From: JBBEAM01 sp040882845
Lineage (GTDB): Bacteria > Pseudomonadota > Alphaproteobacteria > Kiloniellales > DSM-21159
Assembly (NCBI GenBank): GCA_040882845.1
Contig: JBBEAM010000009.1
Coordinates: 124,001 to 188,000 of the forward strand
Direction: 5' to 3'
Length of the DNA: 64,000 nucleotides
Under the pieces are notes generated by a model. That model worked only from the letters and a program-made list of their open reading frames with translations. It was not told the DNA's origin and ran no database searches. The translations under genes and the position numbers were made by a program. The stretch's first letter is position 1; every line of letters begins with the position of its first letter. This document shows positions 1 through 7,813 of this stretch, piece by piece.

Positions 1-896
1 AGCGCCCGGCGGGCCTGGCGGATCGCCGCGATGCCGGGCACGCCGGTCTCCTCGGTCGCCAGATGCGGGCCGGCACCGGTGCCGCCCTCCATGCCGTCGA
101 TGTAGATGACGTCGGGATCGGTCTTGGCCGCCATGCGCACGTCGTCGAAGACGCGGGCCGCGCCGAGCTTCAACTGGATCGGAATCTCCCAGTTGGTCGC
201 CTCGCGGATTTCCTGAATCTTCAGCGCCAGGTCGTCCGGGCCAAGCCAGTCGGGATGGCGCGCCGGGGACCGCTGATCGATGCCGGCCGGCAGGGAGCGC
301 ATCTCGGCGACCTGGTCGGTCACCTTCTGGCCCATCAGATGGCCGCCGAGGCCGACCTTGCAGCCCTGGCCGATGAAGAACTCCACTGCGTCGGCGAGCC
401 GCAGGTGATGCGGATTGAAGCCGTAGCGCGATTGGATGCACTGATAGTACCACTTCGAGCTGTAGCGCCGCTCGTCGGGGATCATGCCGCCCTCGCCCGA
501 GCAGGTCGCGGTGCCGGCCATGGTGGCGCCGCGCGCCAGCGCGGTCTTCGCCTCATAGGACAGGGCGCCGAAGGACATGCCGGTGATGTAGATCGGGATG
601 TCCAAGGTCATCGGCCGCTTGGCCCGGGGTCCGAGCACCGTCTTGGTCTCGCACTTCTCGCGGTACCCTTCGATGACGAAGCGGGTCAGGGTGCCCGGCA
701 GGAAGGTCAGATCGTCCCAACTGGGGATTTTCTTGAAGAGCGAGAAGCCGCGCATGCGATAGCGGCCGAGCTCCGACTTGATGTGGATATCGTCGATGAC
801 GTTCGGCGGGAACATGAAGGAGTCGCCGAGGCGATAGTGGTCGCGCTTGGACTTCTTCTTCTGTTCCTCGGGAAGCGGCTGTTCGTGGATGGCCAT
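1..896 (-). CDS. glxD: FMN-binding glutamate synthase-family protein (GlxD/MgsC type), C-terminus cut by window edge
   Basis: The reading frame starts at the ATG whose complement is at 894-896 and stays open to base 1, giving about 298 residues of a family that is usually near 440. The translation begins MAIHEQPLPEEQKKK and contains YITGMSFGALSYEAK, SGEGGMIPDER, a G-rich VGLGGHLMGQKV stretch and YIDGMEGGTGAGP, typical of the FMN-barrel domain of glutamate synthase large subunits. It is the third enzyme gene after the amidotransferase and GXGXG genes, the GlxBCD or N-methylglutamate synthase (MgsABC) order. Such complexes make glutamate or N-methylglutamate from a glutamine or gamma-glutamylmethylamide donor. 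Which product applies cannot be told from sequence. The Fe-S cysteines expected near the C-terminus lie outside the window. Confidence 0.88.
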   Translation of the reverse strand, partial: MAIHEQPLPEEQKKKSKRDHYRLGDSFMFPPNVIDDIHIKSELGRYRMRGFSLFKKIPSWDDLTFLPGTLTRFVIEGYREKCETKTVLGPRAKRPMTLDIPIYITGMSFGALSYEAKTALARGATMAGTATCSGEGGMIPDERRYSSKWYYQCIQSRYGFNPHHLRLADAVEFFIGQGCKVGLGGHLMGQKVTDQVAEMRSLPAGIDQRSPARHPDWLGPDDLALKIQEIREATNWEIPIQLKLGAARVFDDVRMAAKTDPDVIYIDGMEGGTGAGPHLATEETGVPGIAAIRQARRA

Positions 897-947
897 GCGT
901 GCCTCTTTCGGTTTTCTTTTCTGTCGAGACCTAGGGGTGGGAAGCGA

Positions 948-1796
948 TCACAGGATCAGCTTCTTCTCCGAAGGCTCGAGGTTGTCGTAATTCCAGAGCT
1001 GCTTGCCGGCGACCAGCTTGGTGAAGTGGTCGACGCCCTTTTCGGGCAGCAGGTCGTAGAGACCGAGCTTGCGCTTCAGCCAGCCCCGGTCGAGGTCCGT
1101 GAGTTCGGCCTCCACGCAGTCGACGCCGAGCGACTTGATCTCTCCGCCGACGAAGATCGTGCCGTCGTACATGGAGTCGCCCAGGTTGTGGCTGGCGTTG
1201 CCGCAGATCACCATCCGGCCGCGCTGCATCATGAAGCCGGAGAAGGCGCCGGTGTCGCCGCCGACGATGATGGTGCCGCCCTTCATGTCGATGCCGGTGC
1301 GCGCGCCGACATGGCCCTTGCAGACCAGGTCGCCGCCGCGGATCGCGGCGCCGAAGGTCGAGCCGGCGTTCTTCTCGATCACCACCGTGCCGCTCATCAT
1401 GTTCTCGGCGCAGGACCAGCCGACGCGGCCGCTGACCTTGACGTTCGGGCCGTCGATCAGCCCGACGCCGAAGTAGCCGAGGCTGCCTTCGATGTAGAGA
1501 TTGAGACGGTTGAGAATGCCGACGCCGATGGCATGCCGGGCACGCGGGTTCTTCAGCACGATGGTGCCGTGGCCCTGCTGCATCAACTCGCGGATCTTCA
1601 GGTTGATGTCCTTGGGCTCCATCTCCGCGGCGTCGAACTCGGCGCGCTTGTTGAAGTCGACGTCGTAAGCGTCGGGCGAAACGAAGTTCTCCTCCTCGTC
1701 CGGCTTGAAGAAGACCTGCTGGCTGCGCCCACGGAGCTGTTCCGTGTGCATCCCCAGCTCATGGGAGCGTTGCTCCTGTTCCATCATGCCTGCCAT
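948..1796 (-). CDS. glxC: GXGXG-motif glutamate synthase subunit (GlxC/MgsB type)
   Basis: This 282-residue protein matches the C-terminal GXGXG beta-helix domain of glutamate synthase. It has repeated Gly-rich turns such as GTIVLKNPRARHAIGVG, GRVGWSCAENMMSGTVVI and GGDTGAFSGFMMQRGRMVICG. It has about 45 more N-terminal residues (MAGMMEQEQ onward) than the second copy in this window (227 aa). Its start overlaps the amidotransferase gene by 13 bases, so the two are translationally coupled. The domain is a structural partner of the amidotransferase and FMN subunits and has no catalytic centre of its own. Confidence 0.88.
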   Translation of the reverse strand: MAGMMEQEQRSHELGMHTEQLRGRSQQVFFKPDEEENFVSPDAYDVDFNKRAEFDAAEMEPKDINLKIRELMQQGHGTIVLKNPRARHAIGVGILNRLNLYIEGSLGYFGVGLIDGPNVKVSGRVGWSCAENMMSGTVVIEKNAGSTFGAAIRGGDLVCKGHVGARTGIDMKGGTIIVGGDTGAFSGFMMQRGRMVICGNASHNLGDSMYDGTIFVGGEIKSLGVDCVEAELTDLDRGWLKRKLGLYDLLPEKGVDHFTKLVAGKQLWNYDNLEPSEKKLIL

Positions 1797-2719
1797 ACGC
1801 GCACCTCCCCCTCGTAGGGGTCGAAAGTATCGATTTCATCCTGGAAGACGGCGCGGATCGAGATCTCCTCGGAGGCGAGCGCCACCACGTCGTCGGTTTC
1901 GAACAGCACCAGCGGCTTGGCCGCCATCACGTCCTTGGCCATGCCGAGCTGGTCTTTGGTCGCCACCAGATAGGTGAAGACGCCGTCGACCTCCTCGATC
2001 GAATCCGCCAGCGAATCCTCGAGCTTGAAGCCGCGCTCCAGCTTGTCGGCGGTGTAGACCGCCAGCAGCTCGGAATCGCAGGAGGAGACGAAGCGGTGGC
2101 CGCGGCGCTCGAGCTCCCGGCGCTTGGTCCAGTAGTTGGTGATCTGCCCGTTATGCACCACCGAGATATCGCTGTAGGGATAGGCCCAGTAGGGGTGCGC
2201 CGAGCGGATATCGACCGCCGACTCCGTCGCCATGCGGGTGTGGCCGATGGCGTGGGTTCCCTGGAAATCGCCCAGGGAATACTGATTGGAGACCACGGTG
2301 GCATCGCCGAGATCCTTGATCAGTTCCAAGCCGGCGCCCAGCGATAGGATTTCCACGCTGTCCAAGTCCTCAAGGTAATCCGCGAACTTGCGCATATCCC
2401 CGTCGTACTTGATGCGATAGCGGAAGGCGTACTCCGTCGCCGCCTCCGCCTTGACGATCTCGCCGCCGAGCTCCTCGATCCGCTTGTCGACCTGCTGTTG
2501 CCGGTCGGCCAGCTGGCCGCGCAGGGCGAAGCCCTTAACCAGGTCTTCCTGCTCGGCAATCTTGAAGCGCAGCACCCACTCGCCGGACTGCGGCGTGCCG
2601 TAAACGGCAAACCCCGTGGAGTCCGGTCCGCGGTGCTTCAGCGCCTTTAGCATCGCGGTCATTTCGCCCCCGATATTGGAGCTCTTGCCACGATGAATCA
2701 GTCCAGCGATTCCGCACAT
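1784..2719 (-). CDS. glxB: class II glutamine amidotransferase (GlxB/MgsA type)
   Basis: The start is placed at 2719 because class II amidotransferases expose Cys as residue 2 after Met removal and the protein then begins MCGIAGLIHRG. Longer in-frame starts would bury the nucleophile. The 311-residue product has the Ntn-hydrolase landmarks ALKHRGPDSTGF, GHTRMATES and VHNGQITNYW. It is expected to release ammonia or methylamine from glutamine or gamma-glutamylmethylamide and pass it to the FMN subunit. It lies 23 bases after the GS-like gene and overlaps the GXGXG gene, forming one operon GS–glxB–glxC–glxD on the minus strand. Confidence 0.9.
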   Translation of the reverse strand: MCGIAGLIHRGKSSNIGGEMTAMLKALKHRGPDSTGFAVYGTPQSGEWVLRFKIAEQEDLVKGFALRGQLADRQQQVDKRIEELGGEIVKAEAATEYAFRYRIKYDGDMRKFADYLEDLDSVEILSLGAGLELIKDLGDATVVSNQYSLGDFQGTHAIGHTRMATESAVDIRSAHPYWAYPYSDISVVHNGQITNYWTKRRELERRGHRFVSSCDSELLAVYTADKLERGFKLEDSLADSIEEVDGVFTYLVATKDQLGMAKDVMAAKPLVLFETDDVVALASEEISIRAVFQDEIDTFDPYEGEVRVWQA

Positions 2720-2742
2720 GGTGGTTGGTCTCTCCTTCTTTC

Positions 2743-4320
2743 TTACGGAAGCACGTTCCAATAGGTTTCCTGGTCCCAGTCGGTGACCGTGGCCATGAAC
2801 CTCTCCCACTCGTCCCGCTTGTAGTGGGTGTAAACCTTGTACATCTCGTCCGGCATCGACGACTTGATGACATCGTCTTTCTCCAGCCGCTCGAGCGCTT
2901 CGCCGAGGGACATCGGCAGCTTCTTGACCTTCTTACCGGCCTCCATCGCCGCGTAGATGTTGCGCTCCTCCGGCTCTCCGGGATCGATCTTGTTGCTGAT
3001 CCCGTCGTCGAAGGCCTTCAGCAGGCCGGCGGCCATCAGGTAGGGATTGACCATGGAATCGACCGAGCGGTACTCGAAGCGCCCGGGCGCCGAAACGCGC
3101 AGCGCGCAGGTCCGGTTCTGATAACCCCAATCGGCGAAGACCGGCGCCCAGAAGCCGGTATCCCAAAGCCGCCGGTAGGAGTTGACCGTCGAGGAACCGA
3201 TCGCGGTCAGCGCGCCCAGGTGGTTGATCACGCCGCCAATCGAATAGAGGCCGATCGGGCCTGGCTTCTTGGCGTCGATCTTCGGGTCGGGCATGAAGTG
3301 ATTGGTCCCGCCTTCGAGATAGGTGTAGTTGCCCTCGTGACCCGGGAGGGTGGAGTTGCCGAGCTTATTCACCCTCTCCGTACCGCCGGTCCACAGCGAC
3401 ATGTTGTGGTGACAGCCCGAAGCCGAGACACCCATGAAGGGTTTCGACATGAAGCAGGCGATCAGGTTGTGCTCGCGCGCGACCTGGGCGCAGATCTGGC
3501 GATAGGTCGAAAGTCGGTCGCTGGTTCGCAGGGCATCGTCGAACTGGAAGTTGAGCTCGAGCTGTCCTGGCGCGTCCTCGTGATCGCCCTGGATCATATC
3601 CAGACCCATGGCGCGGCAGTACTCGATCACCTTCATGAAGACCGGGCGCAGGGATTCGAACTGGTCGATGTGGTAGCAGTACGGCTTCGAGAAGCCGCCG
3701 GCGGGGCGGCCGTCCTCCCCCTTCTTCAGCCACATCATCTCAGGTTCTGTGCCATGACGCAGATGCAGGCCGTTGTGCTTGGCCTTGAATTCATCGTGGA
3801 TTCGGCGAAGGTTGCCGCGGCAATCGGAGGTCAGATAGCCGCCGGGATTGACCCGCTCCTCGCGGTTGCGGAAACAGGTGCAGAACACCCGCGCCACACG
3901 CTTGTCCCAGGGCAGCTGCACGAAGGTCTCCGGGTCGGGAATACCGACCAGCTCGGAGGCCTCTGGGCCATAGCCGATGTAGTCGCCATAGCGGTCGATG
4001 AAGAGGTTGGCGGTCGAGCCGTAGACCAGCTGGAAGCCGCGCTCGGCGGTCCGCTCCCAATGGTCGGCGGGAATGCCCTTGCCGACGATGCGGCCGGTGA
4101 CCGAGATGAACTGGTAGTAGATGTACTCGATGCCGAGTGCGTTGATCTTCTTACGGACATCCTTGACCATCTTGTCGCGGCCCGGCGCGTTGACGTGGCG
4201 CTCGATGTCCATGCTCCCCTTGGCGCTCCCCTTCGCGGCTGGCCGGCGCGCGGCGGCGGTGCTGCTCTTGGCCTTGCTGGCGGTCTTGCTGGATGCCTTG
4301 GCGGCCTGCTTTTTGGCCAT
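2743..4320 (-). CDS. glutamine synthetase-family ligase (GSIII/GlnT-GmaS-like) with Ala/Lys-rich N-terminal tail
   Basis: This 525-residue protein has glutamine synthetase signatures: the Glu pair in HGTEPEMMW (about 189-197), GDHEDAPGQLELNF (245-258) and the His motif SGCHHNMSLW (301-310). It would make a gamma-glutamyl amide from glutamate, ATP and ammonia or a small amine. Residues 1-36 are a low-complexity Ala/Lys/Ser tail (MAKKQAAKASSKTASKAK and on), absent from the 435-residue GS at 11528-12835. The start at 4320 is preceded by GGGGAGAATCC, a good ribosome site; an internal ATG at 4212 would give the normal length but its purine run sits too close. It is the first gene of the minus-strand glx operon. 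Glutamine versus gamma-glutamylmethylamide specificity is unresolved. Confidence 0.85.
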   Translation of the reverse strand: MAKKQAAKASSKTASKAKSSTAAARRPAAKGSAKGSMDIERHVNAPGRDKMVKDVRKKINALGIEYIYYQFISVTGRIVGKGIPADHWERTAERGFQLVYGSTANLFIDRYGDYIGYGPEASELVGIPDPETFVQLPWDKRVARVFCTCFRNREERVNPGGYLTSDCRGNLRRIHDEFKAKHNGLHLRHGTEPEMMWLKKGEDGRPAGGFSKPYCYHIDQFESLRPVFMKVIEYCRAMGLDMIQGDHEDAPGQLELNFQFDDALRTSDRLSTYRQICAQVAREHNLIACFMSKPFMGVSASGCHHNMSLWTGGTERVNKLGNSTLPGHEGNYTYLEGGTNHFMPDPKIDAKKPGPIGLYSIGGVINHLGALTAIGSSTVNSYRRLWDTGFWAPVFADWGYQNRTCALRVSAPGRFEYRSVDSMVNPYLMAAGLLKAFDDGISNKIDPGEPEERNIYAAMEAGKKVKKLPMSLGEALERLEKDDVIKSSMPDEMYKVYTHYKRDEWERFMATVTDWDQETYWNVLP

Positions 4321-4463
4321 TGGATTCTCCCCGTTGTCTGTCGAATAAGAACGGCTTTGGCAAAGTTTTTTGCCGCTCGATCGGTTCGGTCACGTCGGAT
4401 CGATCCAAGAGCGGCGTTTCTCTTGCGGTTAAAATATGACACCATATTCAGGATCGCTTGAAA

Positions 4464-4504
4464 ACCAATTTTTTATAAATGGCCATAAATGGTCTAAATT
4501 GGTA
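4464..4504. promoter_or_regulatory. operator-like ACCAATT/AATTGGT pair between the GS operon and the GntR gene
   Basis: An ACCAATT at 4464-4470 and an AATTGGT at 4497-4503 form an inverted pair. ATGGTC (4489-4494) and TTGGTA (4499-4504) form a direct pair ten bases apart. The element lies in the AT-rich divergent region between the minus-strand glx operon and the plus-strand GntR-type regulator, 47-62 bases before the latter's ATG. Autoregulation by the adjacent FCD regulator is one possibility. The same half-site recurs in other promoters of this window. Confidence 0.4.
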
Positions 4505-4550
4505 TAGTTGCTGTTCTGACCCCTTGAACATCCTCGTGCCCTCACCCGCA

Positions 4551-5270
4551 ATGACCGACCCGCACGCCGCAAAGCAGCAAGACCTGCCCCCCGCCGGCAC
4601 CTCCGGCGGCGCCGCCGCCATCGCGGCGCAGCTGCGCCGTGCCATCATGGAGGGCGTCTACAGCTACCGGGAACGCCTGCCCGCCGAGCGCGAACTGGCC
4701 ACCCACTTCGGCGCGTCGCGCAGCACCGTGCGCGAGGCGCTGCGTCAGCTCGAGGAAAGCAACATGGTGGTGCGCCGGATCGGCAGCGGCACCTTCGTCA
4801 ACTACCGGACCCTGCCCGGCGAGAGCAATATTGCCGAGCTGACCTCCCCTCTGGAGCTGATCGAGGTGCGCCTGGCCGTCGAACCGCACATGGTGCGCCT
4901 GGCCGTCACCAATGCTACGCAGCGCGATCTGGAACGGCTCAGCGAAGCGCTGCAGGCACTAGAGGCCTGCGGCAACGACCGCGAGGCCTATTCCCGCTAC
5001 GACGCGCAGTTCCACCTGGCGCTGGCCGAGTGTTCGCGCAATCCGCTGATGGTCTGGCTCTACCGCCACGTCAACGACGTGCGCAACCATGCCCAGTGGA
5101 GCGCCATGAAGGACCTCATCCTGACGAGGGAGCGGGTGGCCGACTACAATGAGCAGCATCGCGGAATCTACGAGGCGATCAAGACCCGCGACCCCGACCG
5201 GGCGGTGCGCATCATTCTGGCGCACCTGGCGACGGCGCGCCGTCAGCTGCAAGGTGCGCACGCCGAGTAA
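4551..5270 (+). CDS. GntR/FadR-type (FCD domain) transcriptional regulator
   Basis: The 239-residue product starting at MTDPHAAKQQ has an N-terminal winged helix (GVYSYRERLPAERELATHFG, then ASRSTVREALRQLEESNMVV and RRIGSGTFV), typical of GntR. A C-terminal all-helical FCD ligand domain follows, with the metal/ligand-site residues DAQFHLALAECSRN and HRGIYEAIKTRDPDRA. It is divergent from the GS–glxBCD operon, the usual arrangement for a local regulator of that operon. An upstream in-frame ATG at 4479 would add 24 residues unlike the family and would overlap the putative operator, so 4551 is preferred. The ligand is unknown; an amine-derived acid or amino acid would fit the context. Confidence 0.88.
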   Translation: MTDPHAAKQQDLPPAGTSGGAAAIAAQLRRAIMEGVYSYRERLPAERELATHFGASRSTVREALRQLEESNMVVRRIGSGTFVNYRTLPGESNIAELTSPLELIEVRLAVEPHMVRLAVTNATQRDLERLSEALQALEACGNDREAYSRYDAQFHLALAECSRNPLMVWLYRHVNDVRNHAQWSAMKDLILTRERVADYNEQHRGIYEAIKTRDPDRAVRIILAHLATARRQLQGAHAE

Positions 5271-5607
5271 GCTAGCGGCGGCCCGAGTCGAATGATCGCT
5301 GCGCGCAACACCCTAAAGGCGAATCCGGCTGCCGCGACGCCTATCCCTGGTCACGACAGAACGCTGCATTCAGACCAATTCCATACCGCATTCGGCGCAT
5401 TTCAGACCTTTTTCGCTTTCCGCACCTCCTCCCTCTTGTGGAGGACTCCCCCTAAAGTGTAACGTTGAATCCTGTCATGTGAGGAAAGTTAGTTTCCTCG
5501 GATGCAGTCACATAACTGTCCAATGTCTTTCGCACGTCGTTATTGGCTTTCGCAGGGGCAGACCAGGGTACCTGGCAACGTGCGACGAAGCTTCGGGAGG
5601 GGAAGTA
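5271..5607. other. 337-base intergenic region upstream of amt
   Basis: I see no convincing gene here. It holds CAGACCAATT at 5371-5380, whose complement contains the TTGGTC half-site found elsewhere in the window, and a related CAGACC at 5404-5408, about three helical turns on. A perfect 7-base inverted repeat lies at 5481-5499. It is probably the regulated promoter and leader of the amt operon, and it also covers the 3' end of the GntR transcript. No clear terminator was found. Confidence 0.5.
5481..5499. promoter_or_regulatory. palindrome GAGGAAA-N5-TTTCCTC in the amt promoter region
   Basis: GAGGAAA at 5481-5487 and TTTCCTC at 5493-5499 are perfect inverted repeats around GTTAG, about 110 bases before the amt ATG. 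The AGGAA/TTCCT core resembles the AGGAATATTCCT palindrome at 8481-8492 next to the XRE-cupin gene, so the two may be bound by the same regulator. That link is inference. Confidence 0.4.
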
Positions 5608-6969
5608 ATGGATAGCGATATTGCTGCGCTTACAACAGTCTTCACGGAATTCTACTACTGGGTCACAGTAGCGCTCATGTTCCTGATTCACGTCGGGTTC
5701 TGCATGTACGAAGTCGGCGCCAGCCGCCGCAAGAACCACCTGCACACCCTGATGAAGAACTCGATGCTGATCCCCTTGGTCACCATCACCTGGTTCTTCT
5801 TCGGCTGGTGGATCTACTGGGCTATGATGGGCGGCCCCGGCATCACCGGCCCGCTCGGCCATCCCGACGGCTTCCACGACTACTACACGCCGTGGAGCGC
5901 CGAGGGCATGGCTCCGAACCTGGCCGACCGTATCAGCGGCGTGTTCTGGGCCGCTTTCCTGCTGTTCGCCTGGACCGCGGCGTCGATCGTCTCCGGCGCG
6001 GTGATCGAGCGCATCCGCTCCTTCGCCTTTTGGCTCTTCGCGATCCTGATCGGCTCCGTCACCTGGTCGATCGATGCCTCCTGGGGCTGGAGCTATGGCG
6101 GCTGGATGGTCGAGATTCTCGGCTACCACGACGCCTACGCCTCCGGCGTGATCCACGGCATCGCCGGCGGCTGCGCCCTCGGTGTTCTGGTGGTTCTCGG
6201 GCCGCGCCTCGGCAAGTTCGCCGCGGACGGCACGCCCCGGGATATCCGGCCGCACAATCCCTGGATGGTCTGCATCGGCCTGTTCCTGATCTACACCGGT
6301 TTCTGGGGCTTCTATGTCGCCTGTAACGTGCCGGTGGCCACGCCCGAATACATTGCGGGCGAGATCGTAGGCACCACGCAGACGGCGACCTCGATCTACC
6401 TGACGCCAACCACGCTCTCTGCGATCACCATGAACTTCCTGATGTCGCTATCCGGCGGCATGCTGGCGGCCTACATGGTGTCCAAGGGCGACGCTTTCTG
6501 GACCTACTCGGGCGGTCTCGCCGGCATCATCACGGCCTCGGCGGGCAACGATCTCTATCACCCGATCCAGGCCATGATCATCGGCGGCGTCGGCGCCTAT
6601 CTCGCCTACAAGCTGCACTTCTGGGTGGAGAACCGCTTCAAGATCGACGACGCGGTCGGGGCTGTCGCCGTGCACGGCTATGCCGGTTTCATCGGCCTGG
6701 TCATCTGCGGCTTCATGCTCTGGGGGCATCCTTCCTCGCCCTACGAGGGCTTCGCGACGATTACGCCCTGGGGCAACACCATTGGCGCAATCATCATGTT
6801 CTGGGTTTTGGGCTTCCTGCCCGCCTACATCCTGGCGAAGATCCTCAGTGCCTTGAATCTGCTCAGGATCCCCAAGGAGGTTGAGCTGCTTGGCCTGGAC
6901 TTCATCGACAACAAGGCAGCCGCCGAAGCCGCAGCCGACGTTCGGGCAACCGAACGGGCCGCGCACTGA
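5608..6969 (+). CDS. amt: ammonium transporter family (Amt/MEP/Rh) channel, divergent member
   Basis: The start at 5608 follows GGGAGGGGAAGTA, a strong ribosome site. The 453-residue product is membrane-embedded with about eleven hydrophobic segments and keeps both pore histidines, SGVIHGIAGG (His183) and GAVAVHGYAG (His356). The Asp eight residues before the first His is also present. It lacks a signal peptide and has an unusual N-terminus (FYYWVTVALMFLIHVGF, then CMYEVGASRRKN) compared with classical AmtB. It sits between two glutamate-synthase/GS modules and is followed 23 bases later by a small membrane protein. No glnK is adjacent, unlike standard amtB loci. It may carry ammonium or methylammonium; specificity is inferred from context only. 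Confidence 0.88.
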   Translation: MDSDIAALTTVFTEFYYWVTVALMFLIHVGFCMYEVGASRRKNHLHTLMKNSMLIPLVTITWFFFGWWIYWAMMGGPGITGPLGHPDGFHDYYTPWSAEGMAPNLADRISGVFWAAFLLFAWTAASIVSGAVIERIRSFAFWLFAILIGSVTWSIDASWGWSYGGWMVEILGYHDAYASGVIHGIAGGCALGVLVVLGPRLGKFAADGTPRDIRPHNPWMVCIGLFLIYTGFWGFYVACNVPVATPEYIAGEIVGTTQTATSIYLTPTTLSAITMNFLMSLSGGMLAAYMVSKGDAFWTYSGGLAGIITASAGNDLYHPIQAMIIGGVGAYLAYKLHFWVENRFKIDDAVGAVAVHGYAGFIGLVICGFMLWGHPSSPYEGFATITPWGNTIGAIIMFWVLGFLPAYILAKILSALNLLRIPKEVELLGLDFIDNKAAAEAAADVRATERAAH

Positions 6970-6992
6970 AGCGTCGGAAAGGAGAGTAAATC

Positions 6993-7208
6993 ATGTCGAC
7001 TACAGGAATAGACAGCTGGGCTGTCGATCTGGCCGAGGTCACGACGATCTATCCCTTCCAGGGAAGCGAAGTGCTCATGGTGGTGATCGGCGTCGTCCTT
7101 TGGCTGCTCTGGCACGTCTGGCAGATCAAGCACGAGAACGATTACTTCAAGGAGAAGTTGACCCACGCGTCCGAGGACAACATTCGAAAATCGATCGAAG
7201 AGGGTTAA
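6993..7208 (+). CDS. small single-helix membrane protein co-transcribed with amt
   Basis: This 71-residue protein has one transmembrane helix (about residues 27-45, EVLMVVIGVVLWLLWHVW) and a charged cytoplasmic-type tail (KHENDYFKEKLTHASEDN). GGAAAGGAGAG lies 6-16 bases before the ATG, a strong ribosome site. It begins 23 bases after the amt stop and a hairpin follows it, so amt and this gene make a closed two-gene unit. I do not recognise a family. A role as an Amt accessory or regulatory subunit, standing in for the missing GlnK, is inference from linkage and topology. Confidence 0.75.
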   Translation: MSTTGIDSWAVDLAEVTTIYPFQGSEVLMVVIGVVLWLLWHVWQIKHENDYFKEKLTHASEDNIRKSIEEG

Positions 7209-7240
7209 CGGCCGCGCCCTGATAAGGGGCTGAAAATCGG

Positions 7241-7276
7241 AATGGCGGAGAGGGCGTGCTATACCTCTCCGCCATT
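7241..7276 (+). terminator. hairpin terminator after the amt operon
   Basis: AATGGCGGAGAGG at 7241-7253 pairs perfectly with CCTCTCCGCCATT at 7264-7276 around a ten-base loop. The following sequence (TCTACTTCC) is only weakly T-rich. The 13-bp stem is long enough to end transcription or protect the amt mRNA 3' end. It also argues against using the ATG-like start at 7256 for the next gene. Confidence 0.65.
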
Positions 7277-7303
7277 TCTACTTCCGCACCAGAGTTGAAC
7301 GCC

Positions 7304-7813
7304 ATGACACGGGAATTCGCCGCCAGCAAAACCAAACTGCGGCATGGCCTGCTGATCGCAGCGCTGGTCGCCGCGCTCGGCTTCTGGGTGCTGTTCTTCG
7401 CCGGTGCGCTGATCCCGGATCACCGCCTGGTGGGCGGGGTCAACCTGGCGCTGGCGCTGATCGTGGCGGGCTATGCCTGGCAATCCAGCCAAGCCTCCGG
7501 CCTCTCCCTGAAGCTCGACGAAGACGGCATCTGGTACAAGGAGTGGGGCTTCACCCTGCCCTGGCGCGAGGTCGCAGACATCTACGCCAAGGGCAGCCGC
7601 CTCAATCCCCTGATCGCCCTGCAGCTCAAGGACAGCTCAGGCTTCCTCGACAGCCTGCCGGCCGAGCGGGTCCGCAAGCTCAAGGCCGGCCCCTACTACA
7701 AGCAGCCGCAGCTGCTGCTGCCCAACGCCTGCGCCGATGCCTCCTTTGCCGAGCTGCTTTCCGTGTTACAAGCGGGTTTGGCGCAGGCACGGAAAGGAAG
7801 CGGCCAGGCGTGA
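7304..7813 (+). CDS. membrane protein with two N-terminal helices and a PH-like cytoplasmic domain
   Basis: Starting at MTREFAASKTKLRHG, the 169-residue product has two adjacent hydrophobic helices (LLIAALVAALGFWVLFFAGAL and VGGVNLALALIVAGYAW). A soluble part follows with KLDEDGIWYKEWGFTLPW and REVADIYAKGSR, a beta-rich pattern seen in bacterial PH-like/STM3941-type proteins. The start at 7304 is chosen because the alternative at 7256 falls inside a terminator hairpin. It overlaps the XRE-cupin gene by four bases (GTGA), so the two are cotranscribed. Its function is unknown. Confidence 0.7.
   Translation: MTREFAASKTKLRHGLLIAALVAALGFWVLFFAGALIPDHRLVGGVNLALALIVAGYAWQSSQASGLSLKLDEDGIWYKEWGFTLPWREVADIYAKGSRLNPLIALQLKDSSGFLDSLPAERVRKLKAGPYYKQPQLLLPNACADASFAELLSVLQAGLAQARKGSGQA

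Noticed and set aside
63..1817. A 584-codon plus-strand open frame over the glxC/glxB region
   Set aside because: It is antisense to three recognised genes and lacks any known domain; long open antisense frames are common in GC-rich DNA.
7256..7303. An upstream start for the PH-like membrane protein at 7256
   Set aside because: The start lies inside the 13-bp terminator hairpin of the amt operon; the ATG at 7304 gives a sensible membrane protein.
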